This document shows, piece by piece, positions 1 to 6,234 of a stretch of 10,647 nt of DNA. Numbering within the stretch: the stretch's first letter is position 1; every line of letters starts with the position of its first letter. Location of the stretch: assembly GCA_002705485.1 (NCBI GenBank), contig PAGT01000032.1, forward strand, positions 36,935-47,581, in the 5' to 3' direction. The position numbers were made by a program, and so were the translations under genes. The notes beneath the pieces were generated by a model. The model did not search any database, was not told the origin of the DNA, and saw nothing but the letters and a program-made list of their open reading frames with translations. This DNA comes from Flavobacteriales bacterium. Its GTDB lineage: Bacteria; Bacteroidota; Bacteroidia; Flavobacteriales; Flavobacteriaceae.

Positions 1-107
1 ATAAATCAAAACAAAATATACTCTTAAAAAAAATTAAAATGGATTTATGTTCAATAAAAGAGAATATAATTAGTTTAAATTTAAAAATTTCAAAACTTAG
101 TAATTAG
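1..107 (+). CDS. possible 3' end of an unidentified gene (partial, weak)
   Basis: One plus-strand frame is open from the first full codon at base 3 to a TAG at 105-107, about 34 codons. It ends just before the stop codon of the convergent mazG gene (109-111). In DNA this AT-rich an open frame of this length is uncommon but can occur by chance. The readable peptide is rich in Lys, Ile, Leu and Asn, ends in KISKLSN, and has hydrophobic spacing that could form a helix or coiled coil. It has no family motif I recognise. An ATG at 39-41 lies in the same frame, so it could also be a 22-codon chance ORF. If it is not coding, bases 1-108 contain nothing I can identify. Confidence 0.25.
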   Translation, partial: KSKQNILLKKIKMDLCSIKENIISLNLKISKLSN

Positions 108-108
108 A

Positions 109-873
109 TTATTTGACACTATTCCAGTATTCATTCAATTCACTGATAGATGTGTTTTCGAAGCTCTTGTGGTTTTGTTTCATCTTTTTTTCTAAAAGCT
201 TAAATCTCTTAATAAATTTTTTATTACTTTTTTCCAGACAATAGTCTGGGTCAATATCCAAAAATCTTGCATAATTAATTAGAGAAAAAAGAACGTCTCC
301 AAATTCATCTTGAATTTTTTCTCTAGCTCCTCTTTTAATTTCTTCATTTAACTCTTCGATTTCTTCATAAATCTTATGCTTGACATCATTAATTTCTTCC
401 CATTCAAAGCCAACATTAGACACCTTTTTTTGAATTCTAATTGCTTTCAAAATTGAGGGTAATGATTTGGGCACTCCTGATAGAATGCTTTTATTACCTT
501 CTTTCAATTTTAACTTTTCCCAATTATTTTTAACCTGTTTTTCATCAATTGAGCTTCTATTATCAAAAACATGTGGGTGACGGAAAATAAGTTTTTTTGT
601 AATCGAATCTGCAACATCTGATATATCAAAATAATTAGATTCACTAGCAATTTTTGAATAGAAAATTACATGAAGTAATAAATCCCCAAGTTCATGTTTA
701 ATCTCATGAATATTTTTATTATCAATTGCATCCACAAGCTCATATGTTTCCTCTAATGTCAATGGTCTTAATGATTCAAAGGTTTGTTTTTGGTCCCAAG
801 GACATTCCTTGCGAAGAATATCCATTACTTTTAAAAGCTTTGATATCGATCCTAATTTTTTTTCTGTATTCAT
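109..873 (-). CDS. mazG: Nucleoside triphosphate pyrophosphohydrolase MazG
   Basis: MazG hydrolyses (d)NTPs to NMP and pyrophosphate. It cleans damaged or non-canonical nucleotides from the pool and, in some bacteria, affects ppGpp levels. The protein is 254 residues, close to E. coli MazG (about 263), and shows the two tandem MazG domains of the full-length type. Domain 1 has CPWDQKQT (25-31), then the metal-binding EExxE (41-45) and ELGD (61-64). Domain 2 has NVGFEW (153-158), EEIEE (170-174) and EFGD (190-193). I start at the ATG complementary to 871-873. A longer reading from 906 would add 11 residues overlapping def and lacks family similarity, whereas the chosen start lies one base after the def stop (TAA-A-ATG), which suggests translational coupling. 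It is the last gene of the ruvX-def-mazG operon. Confidence 0.96.
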   Translation of the reverse strand: MNTEKKLGSISKLLKVMDILRKECPWDQKQTFESLRPLTLEETYELVDAIDNKNIHEIKHELGDLLLHVIFYSKIASESNYFDISDVADSITKKLIFRHPHVFDNRSSIDEKQVKNNWEKLKLKEGNKSILSGVPKSLPSILKAIRIQKKVSNVGFEWEEINDVKHKIYEEIEELNEEIKRGAREKIQDEFGDVLFSLINYARFLDIDPDYCLEKSNKKFIKRFKLLEKKMKQNHKSFENTSISELNEYWNSVK

Positions 874-874
874 T

Positions 875-1450
875 TTATTTATCAAAAGACATTGGATAAG
901 GAACACTAATTTTTCCAGATGAAATATTTTTCAGCTTATTGGTTATAATTTTTCTTTTAAATGAACTTATCTTATCAGTAAATAATATTCCTTCAATGTG
1001 ATCATACTCATGCTGAACAACCCTAGCTCTCAATCCATCAATTTTCAAAGTCTGTTCATTAAAATTTTGATCAAAAAAATTAATCTCAATTTGATCTTCT
1101 CTTTTAACATTTTCTCTTACATCTGGTATACTTAAACATCCCTCATTAAAAGAGCATAATTTTGAGGATTGACTAACAATAATCGGATTTATAAATACTT
1201 TCTTAAACCCAATAATTTTTTTTCTTTCTGATAATTCGAGTCCTTCATCCTCTGCAAATGGAGATGCATCAACAATAAAAACTCTAATCGATTTTCCAAT
1301 TTGTGGTGCAGCTAAACCCACTCCTTTAGCATTATACATAGTCTCCCACATATCTTCAATAAGAATATCAAGATTATCATAATTTTGGTTAATTTCCTGG
1401 GCTTTTAATCTCAAGATGGGGTTTCCAAATGCAACTATTGGTAATATCAT
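875..1450 (-). CDS. def: Peptide deformylase
   Basis: This metalloenzyme removes the N-formyl group from the initiator methionine of nascent proteins at the ribosome. All three diagnostic motifs are visible in the 191-residue product: GVGLAAPQIG (43-52), EGCLSIP (103-109, Cys105 as metal ligand) and QHEYDHIEG (146-154), whose HExxH supplies the two His ligands and the catalytic Glu148. Length fits the family (about 170-195). The linker around residues 64-80 is charged and somewhat long, as I recall for Bacteroidota deformylases. Its ATG overlaps the ruvX stop by four bases (ATGA), and its own stop is one base before mazG, so the three genes look co-transcribed and coupled. Confidence 0.97.
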   Translation of the reverse strand: MILPIVAFGNPILRLKAQEINQNYDNLDILIEDMWETMYNAKGVGLAAPQIGKSIRVFIVDASPFAEDEGLELSERKKIIGFKKVFINPIIVSQSSKLCSFNEGCLSIPDVRENVKREDQIEINFFDQNFNEQTLKIDGLRARVVQHEYDHIEGILFTDKISSFKRKIITNKLKNISSGKISVPYPMSFDK

Positions 1451-1863
1451 AAAGATTTTTTTTGTAAATAAGATTGTAGAATTAAGGTCGCACTAACCTT
1501 ATCTACTAATTTTTTATCTCTTTTTTTATTTTTATTCAGTCTGCATGAGCTAATTGCCTTCTTAGCAATTTTTGATGTAAAACGTTCATCATATCTCTCA
1601 ATAACTATATTTGAAAATTCTTTTTTTAACTTCTTTATAAAATTTTGAATATTACATTCAATCAAAGATGGTATATTATTCATTTTTAGAGGTTTTCCAA
1701 CAACAAATATTCCTATATCATATTGTTTAGTAATAACTCTTAGAGTTTTGATTATATCACTGTAATCAGAGGTTTCGATTCCGAATGCTAACTTATTAGA
1801 ATCATCGGTGATTGCAATTCCAATTCTTTTCAAACCAAAATCTAATGCAATAATTCTTGACAT
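1447..1863 (-). CDS. ruvX: RuvX/YqgF-type RNase H-fold nuclease (putative Holliday junction resolvase)
   Basis: YqgF/RuvX proteins have an RNase H fold. In E. coli, YqgF is tied to 5' maturation of 16S rRNA, and the family is also annotated as a Holliday junction resolvase, so the exact role here is not settled by sequence. The 138-residue product has the acidic active-site pattern: ALDFGLKRIGIAITD near the N-terminus (Asp8), VVGKP (54-58), YDERFTS (91-97, Glu93) and DKVSATLILQSYL (121-133, Asp121). Length is typical (about 135-140). It is the first gene of the minus-strand operon, with a promoter-like element immediately upstream, and overlaps def by four bases. Confidence 0.94.
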   Translation of the reverse strand: MSRIIALDFGLKRIGIAITDDSNKLAFGIETSDYSDIIKTLRVITKQYDIGIFVVGKPLKMNNIPSLIECNIQNFIKKLKKEFSNIVIERYDERFTSKIAKKAISSCRLNKNKKRDKKLVDKVSATLILQSYLQKKSL

Positions 1864-1868
1864 TTATT

Positions 1869-1876
1869 CAAAGGTA
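1869..1876 (-). promoter_or_regulatory. Candidate Bacteroidota -7 element for ruvX-def-mazG
   Basis: Read on the minus strand the sequence is TACCTTTG, a perfect match to the Bacteroidota -7 consensus TAnnTTTG. Only five bases separate it from the ruvX ATG, so a normal start point would fall at or within a base or two of the start codon, giving a leaderless mRNA. I see no TTG at the expected -33 distance, which lowers confidence. Confidence 0.45.
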
Positions 1877-1924
1877 ATTCATTAATTATTAAGTGTATAG
1901 TTTATGTATATATTAATTACAATG

Positions 1925-1932
1925 TATATTTG
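1925..1932 (+). promoter_or_regulatory. Candidate Bacteroidota -7 element for dapD operon
   Basis: TATATTTG matches the TAnnTTTG -7 consensus exactly and sits 14 bases before the GTG start of dapD. Transcription starting about six bases downstream would leave a leader of roughly 8-10 nt. No clear -33 TTG is seen; TTTATG at 1901-1906 is the nearest candidate. Its fit with the divergent ruvX element in the same 83-bp gap supports it as real. Confidence 0.45.
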
Positions 1933-1946
1933 AAAAAAATAATACT

Positions 1947-2753
1947 GTGAAAAAAATTATTGAAAAAGCTTGGGAAAATAGATCATTATTAAAAGAAAAA
2001 GATATAATTAATACCATTAGGGAAGTTATAAAGCAACTTGACAATGGCGAAATTCGGATTGCGGAAAAAGTTAACGAAAATTGGATAGTAAATGAATGGA
2101 TAAAAAAAGCAGTAGTTTTATACTTCCCAATCCAAAAAATGGAAACTATTGAATTTGGACCACTTGAGTTTCACGATAAAATTCCATTAAAAAGAGATTT
2201 TGCTTCAAAAGAAATCAGAGTTGTTCCTCATGCAATAGCTAGATATGGTTCTTTTATTAATAAAGGAGTTATATTAATGCCAAGTTATGTAAATATTGGA
2301 GCTTATGTTGATTCTGGAACAATGGTAGACACTTGGGCTACTGTAGGAAGTTGTGCTCAAATTGGAAGAGATGTTCATTTAAGTGGCGGAGTTGGTATTG
2401 GTGGTGTTTTGGAACCACTTCAAGCTTCACCAGTAATAGTTGAAGATAACGCTTTTATAGGATCAAGATGCATTATTGTAGAGGGGGTCCGAATTGGAAA
2501 AGAAGCGGTTCTGGGTGCAAATGTAGTCTTAACAGCTTCTACAAAAATAATTAATGTTTCAGGAGAAAAAAGTGAAGAATTAAAAGGGTTTGTCCCTCCA
2601 AGATCTGTTGTTATTCCAGGTACCTTCAATAAAAAATTTAAAGCAGGAAACTATCAAGTTCCATGTGCGCTAATCATAGGTCAAAGAAAAGAAAGCACAG
2701 ATAAAAAAACATCACTTAATAATGCCCTTAGAGATTATAATGTTTCTGTTTAA
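1947..2753 (+). CDS. dapD: 2,3,4,5-tetrahydropyridine-2,6-dicarboxylate N-succinyltransferase
   Basis: DapD transfers succinyl from succinyl-CoA to tetrahydrodipicolinate in the succinylase branch of lysine and meso-diaminopimelate synthesis, which feeds the cell wall. The 268-residue product has the family layout. It has an alpha-helical N-terminal domain (about 1-100), then a left-handed beta-helix built from hexapeptide repeats (about 105-205) with the signatures NIGAYVDSGTMVDTWATVG, GVGIGGVLEPLQ and IGSRCIIVEGVRIG, and a short C-terminal tail. The start is GTG. No ATG lies upstream in frame, and the next Met (residue 65) would remove conserved N-terminal sequence. There is no Shine-Dalgarno. 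A -7 element 14 bases upstream makes it the first gene of the five-gene operon. Function is very secure. Confidence 0.97.
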   Translation: MKKIIEKAWENRSLLKEKDIINTIREVIKQLDNGEIRIAEKVNENWIVNEWIKKAVVLYFPIQKMETIEFGPLEFHDKIPLKRDFASKEIRVVPHAIARYGSFINKGVILMPSYVNIGAYVDSGTMVDTWATVGSCAQIGRDVHLSGGVGIGGVLEPLQASPVIVEDNAFIGSRCIIVEGVRIGKEAVLGANVVLTASTKIINVSGEKSEELKGFVPPRSVVIPGTFNKKFKAGNYQVPCALIIGQRKESTDKKTSLNNALRDYNVSV

Positions 2754-2765
2754 TATATAATTTTA

Positions 2766-3314
2766 ATGTTAAATAAAACACTTGATGAAGCTGTAGAAAT
2801 TCTTAAAAAAGGGGGTACAATAATTTATCCAAGTGACACAGTATGGGCTTTAGGATGCGATGCAACAAATAAAATTGCGATTAATAAAATTTTTAAAATT
2901 AAAAAAAGAGATAGAAGATTACCTTTAATTTGTTTAATGAACAGTATTGAAATGTTGGAAAGATATGTCCATGTTGGAAATGAAGAAAAAAAATTCTTAA
3001 AATCTAACAACTTTCCCACTACAATAATTTATGAAAAAATTAAAAATTTTAGTACGTTCAAAAATAGTGTTGCGATAAGAATTCCTGAAAACCTTTATTG
3101 TCAAAATCTTATAAAAAAGTTTAATAAACCAATTACATCTACATCGGTCAATTTTTCAGGTCAAAAATCTCCAAATTACTTTAAAGAAATCAACCCTGAA
3201 ATTTTAGATAGAGTAAATCACATTTCTAAAATAGGATTACACAAGAAAATGTCTAGAGCATCTAGAATTATTAAAATTTCAGAGGATGGGACAATTAAAA
3301 TATTGAGATCATAG
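2766..3314 (+). CDS. tsaC: Threonylcarbamoyl-AMP synthase (TsaC/YrdC type)
   Basis: It makes threonylcarbamoyl-AMP from threonine, bicarbonate and ATP, the first step of t6A at position 37 of ANN-decoding tRNAs, handing the product to TsaD. The 182-residue protein is a single YrdC domain without the Sua5 C-terminal extension. Visible motifs are IIYPSDTVWALGCDATN (19-35), the KxR patch KKRDRRLPL (46-54), SVAIRIPE (101-108) and ITSTSVNFSGQKSP (123-136), the nucleotide/threonine-binding STSxN loop. The C-terminal SRASRIIKI replaces the usual PSTIVDI-like strand with Arg at the Thr position, a mild divergence. The gene sits 12 nt after dapD and one base before cca, pairing two tRNA-maturation enzymes in one operon. 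Confidence 0.93.
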   Translation: MLNKTLDEAVEILKKGGTIIYPSDTVWALGCDATNKIAINKIFKIKKRDRRLPLICLMNSIEMLERYVHVGNEEKKFLKSNNFPTTIIYEKIKNFSTFKNSVAIRIPENLYCQNLIKKFNKPITSTSVNFSGQKSPNYFKEINPEILDRVNHISKIGLHKKMSRASRIIKISEDGTIKILRS

Positions 3315-3315
3315 A

Positions 3316-4740
3316 ATGGAAAAAAATCTTCAAAACCTTATTGACAATAATTTATTCAAAATAATTGGCAAATGTTCTGATGAAATGCAAATTGAATGTT
3401 TTGTAATTGGAGGTTTTGTTAGAGATCATATCTTAGGGGTAAAAAATCCAAAGGATGTGGATATTTTGGCGATTGGTGATGGAATTGCTTTAGCAAATAA
3501 AGTATGTGAATACCTAAAAATTAAAAAAAAACCTACTATTTATAAAAATTTCGGAACCGCTGCATTCAAATATAAAAGTTATGATATTGAGTTTGTTGGT
3601 TCAAGGAAAGAAAGTTATACGCTCAAGAGTCGAAACCCCTCTGTAAAGATTGGCACATTAGATGATGATTTAAATAGACGTGATTTTTCAATTAATTGTA
3701 TTGGTGTAGGTTTAAATTCTAACAAATGGGGAAATATTATTGATAAATTTAATGGAATTGAGGATATAAAACACAAAATAATAAAAACCACATCAGATCC
3801 AATCAAAATATTTTCAGATGATCCATTGAGAATGTTAAGGGCGATTAGATTTTCTTGTCAATTAGATTTTGATATCCACAAAAACTCAATTGAAGGAATA
3901 AAATTAGAAAAAAATAGATTAAAAATTATAAGTAAGGAAAGAATTATTGATGAATTAAATAAAATTTTACTAACTGAAAAACCATCGAAAGGATTCAAAA
4001 TACTTGAGCATACTGGATTACTAAAATTAATATTACCTGAAATTACAAATCTAAAAGGGATCGATGAGATAGATGGTCTAAAGCATAAAGATAACTTTTT
4101 CCATACTTTGGAAGTTTTGGACAACTTATGTGAAAAATCACAAAATTTATGGCTTAGATGGGCTGCACTTTTGCATGACATAGGAAAATATCAAACTAAA
4201 AAGTTTATAAAAAAAATTGGTTGGACTTTTCACGGTCATGAACTTGTAGGTTCTAGAATGGTAAAAAAAATTTTCAAAAGATTCAATATGCCTTTAAATA
4301 AAAAACTAAAATATGTTCAGAAAATCATTTATTTGAGTTCTAGACCGATTATTTTGTCAAAGGATTTTATTTCAGACTCTGCCGTTAGAAGGTTAATTTT
4401 TGATGCTGGGGATGATATTGACGATTTAATGAAACTTTGTGAGGCAGACATAACAACTAAAAATCCAAAGAGGTTTAGTAAATACTTAAACAACTTTTCA
4501 AAAGTTAGAAAAAAAATCATTTTAGTTGAAAAAAGGGACAAAATAAGAAACTTTCAACCCCCAATTACAGGTGAAGAAATTATGGACTATTTTAAGATAA
4601 AACCTGGAAAAGAAATTGGGGTATTGAAAGAATTTATAAAATCTTCAATTTTAGATGGTAAAATTAGTAATAATTACAAAGCGGCTAGATCTTTGATGAT
4701 TAAAAAAGGTATTGAAATTGGTTTAAAAAAAAATGAATGA
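3316..4740 (+). CDS. cca: CCA-adding tRNA nucleotidyltransferase with HD domain
   Basis: This class II nucleotidyltransferase builds or repairs the 3'-CCA end of tRNAs. The 474-residue protein opens with the polymerase-beta-type head: GGFVRD (32-37), the catalytic DVD (Asp47, Asp49), and the nucleotide-selecting RRDFSIN (121-127). The neck follows with DDPLRMLRAIRFS (168-180) and ISKERI (205-210). A C-terminal HD phosphohydrolase domain has an HKDNFFHT region (257-264), LLHDIGK (285-291) and HGH (306-308), which may act on 2',3'-cyclic phosphate or phosphorylated ends as in E. coli Cca. The start ATG is one base after the tsaC stop. The end runs through a nine-A tract (4725-4733) and overlaps the next gene by ATGA. 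Sequence alone cannot exclude an A-adding-only enzyme, but the motifs fit a full CCA enzyme. Confidence 0.93.
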   Translation: MEKNLQNLIDNNLFKIIGKCSDEMQIECFVIGGFVRDHILGVKNPKDVDILAIGDGIALANKVCEYLKIKKKPTIYKNFGTAAFKYKSYDIEFVGSRKESYTLKSRNPSVKIGTLDDDLNRRDFSINCIGVGLNSNKWGNIIDKFNGIEDIKHKIIKTTSDPIKIFSDDPLRMLRAIRFSCQLDFDIHKNSIEGIKLEKNRLKIISKERIIDELNKILLTEKPSKGFKILEHTGLLKLILPEITNLKGIDEIDGLKHKDNFFHTLEVLDNLCEKSQNLWLRWAALLHDIGKYQTKKFIKKIGWTFHGHELVGSRMVKKIFKRFNMPLNKKLKYVQKIIYLSSRPIILSKDFISDSAVRRLIFDAGDDIDDLMKLCEADITTKNPKRFSKYLNNFSKVRKKIILVEKRDKIRNFQPPITGEEIMDYFKIKPGKEIGVLKEFIKSSILDGKISNNYKAARSLMIKKGIEIGLKKNE

Positions 4741-5762
4741 AAAAATACTTTTCCAAAGCTTCAAAAACTAGCTTAATTTTAGTTTTATTGGTCATAATTG
4801 CTGGGTCTCTAGTTAGAATGACTGGAAGAGGAATGGGATGTCCTGATTGGCCAAAATGTTTTGGATATATGATTCCACCTACTCATATTTCTCAAATAGA
4901 ATGGAAACCTAATACAGAATTTAAGAAAGGAATTATAATAAGGTATAATGATGAGTTGATTTATGCTAAAAAGAAATTTATTACCAATAATTCAATTGAC
5001 TTAAATAACTGGTCAAATTATACAAAACATAATTACTCTGATTTTGATCCCATCAAAACTTGGATTGAGTTTTTAAATAGACTACTTGGAGTAATAGCTG
5101 GATTGGCTACTTTACTAATGGTGTTTTTTTCTATTTCTTATTGGAAAGAAAAAAAAATACTTGTTTTGATATCTTTTACAATTGTTTTTGGTATGGTATT
5201 TCAGGCATGGTTGGGAAAGCTAGTTGTCGATTCGAATTTAGCACCCTTCAAAATAACAACTCATATGCTAATGGCTCTTGTTATAATATCGTTGATAGTA
5301 TATTCCATCTTTTTGATTAGTAAAGAGAAAAATAAAATAGAAATAAAAAGTAATTTTATTAAATATTTAATTGTATTCTCTGTTGTTACTAGCCTAATAC
5401 AAATTATAATTGGAACTCAAGTGAGAGAATTTATTGATGTTCAATATGAGATTCTTGGACCAGAAAAGAAAAACTTATGGCTGAACAATCCAAATTTATA
5501 TTTCTATTTCCATAGATCTTTTTCAATTTTAATCTTTTTAATTAATGTTTCATTGTTTTATTTAGTTTATACTAAAAACATGTATTCTGGTTTTATAAAT
5601 AAAATTATGTTTATAATTTTCCTTGAAATTTTAGTTGGTGTTTCAATGTATTATGCGGACTTTCCTTTTTTAACTCAACCTCTTCATCTGATCCTTGCCA
5701 CTTTACTTTTTAGTTATCAATTTTATTGGATGCTGCACATAAAAAAAATAAATGATTTATAG
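4737..5762 (+). CDS. ctaA: Heme A synthase (COX15/CtaA family)
   Basis: This inner-membrane enzyme oxidises the C8 methyl of heme O to give heme A for aa3-type cytochrome c oxidase, implying aerobic respiration. The 341-residue protein has about eight hydrophobic segments, the first near residues 12-28. Family marks are GSLVRMTGRGMGCPDWPKC (23-41, with Cys35 and Cys41 placed like the redox Cys pair), His176 in THMLMA, His259 in HRSFS and His317 in PLHLILA, the expected heme-ligand positions. The TM2 motif normally ExxHR reads EFLNR (111-115), so Asn114 replaces the usual ligand His. The first external loop (about 42-105) is much longer than in Bacillus CtaA and contains NYTKHNY, whose His98 could compensate. 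It overlaps cca by four bases and the next gene by eleven. Confidence 0.93.
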   Translation: MKKYFSKASKTSLILVLLVIIAGSLVRMTGRGMGCPDWPKCFGYMIPPTHISQIEWKPNTEFKKGIIIRYNDELIYAKKKFITNNSIDLNNWSNYTKHNYSDFDPIKTWIEFLNRLLGVIAGLATLLMVFFSISYWKEKKILVLISFTIVFGMVFQAWLGKLVVDSNLAPFKITTHMLMALVIISLIVYSIFLISKEKNKIEIKSNFIKYLIVFSVVTSLIQIIIGTQVREFIDVQYEILGPEKKNLWLNNPNLYFYFHRSFSILIFLINVSLFYLVYTKNMYSGFINKIMFIIFLEILVGVSMYYADFPFLTQPLHLILATLLFSYQFYWMLHIKKINDL

Positions 5763-6234
5763 AATTAGAGTTGTTCTAGATTTTAAAGAAGATGTCATTA
5801 GAGATTTAGAAATTGACCAAAATGCCAGTTTTGAAGACCTTCACTTCACAATCTTGAAACACTTTGGATTAGATAATAAAGAACTAGCGTCATTTTTTAT
5901 TAGTGACGAAAATTGGACTCAGGGGGAGGAAATTTTTTTACAAAACTATGATGAAAATCTAAATCAAATGATGATGAAGAACATAAGCTTAAAGTCATTA
6001 TCAACTAGGTCCATGAATTATTTATACGTTTACGATTATTTGAAACTTTGGACTTTTTTTATTGAAATCGTTGAAGAGTCAAAAAAAATCTTGGGCGAAA
6101 ATTATCCTAAAAAAATCTATGAGTACGGCTCTGTTCCAAATGAACCTCCAAAAAAAACTTTTAATTCAAACTTAAAGAATGATGATTCAGAATTCAATTT
6201 GGATGATGAAGATGATTTTTTAGATTTTTACTAA
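5752..6234 (+). CDS. Plasmid pRiA4b ORF-3-like family protein
   Basis: The first half resembles the pRiA4b ORF-3-like family (PF07929), sometimes misleadingly labelled IS1096 passenger/TnpR. The molecular function is unknown. Features of the 160-residue product are an N-terminal beta strand IYRIRVVLD, then FEDLHFTILKHFGLD (27-41), ASFFISDENWTQGEEI (46-61), LYVYDYL (91-97) with LWTFFIEI (99-106), and NYPKKIYEYGSVPNEPP (117-133), a pattern I recall for the family. The C-terminus (about 143-160) is a strongly acidic tail of Asp/Glu/Phe. It starts 11 bases inside ctaA, so it is the last gene of the dapD operon and probably translationally coupled. Its stop overlaps the stop of the convergent gene. 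No transposase, inverted repeat or other mobile signature is nearby, so it looks like a resident cellular gene. Confidence 0.8.
   Translation: MIYRIRVVLDFKEDVIRDLEIDQNASFEDLHFTILKHFGLDNKELASFFISDENWTQGEEIFLQNYDENLNQMMMKNISLKSLSTRSMNYLYVYDYLKLWTFFIEIVEESKKILGENYPKKIYEYGSVPNEPPKKTFNSNLKNDDSEFNLDDEDDFLDFY

Noticed and set aside
874..906. 11-residue N-terminal extension of MazG
   Set aside because: It overlaps the conserved frame of def. The ATG at 873 directly follows the def stop and gives a family-typical start.
3858..4181. Minus-strand open frame of 107 codons inside cca
   Set aside because: It is antisense to the conserved neck and HD regions of cca, with a Ser/Phe/Ile-rich composition typical of shadow frames.
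4725..4740. Nine-A tract at the cca-ctaA junction as a programmed frameshift making a CCA-CtaA fusion
   Set aside because: A -1 shift would enter the ctaA frame but meets TGA at 4734-4736 just before the ctaA ATG, so no fusion could form. The ATGA overlap is ordinary coupling.
5752..6234. Mobile element, from the IS1096/pRiA4b family name
   Set aside because: No transposase, terminal inverted repeats or target duplications are visible, and the gene is embedded in a tight housekeeping operon.
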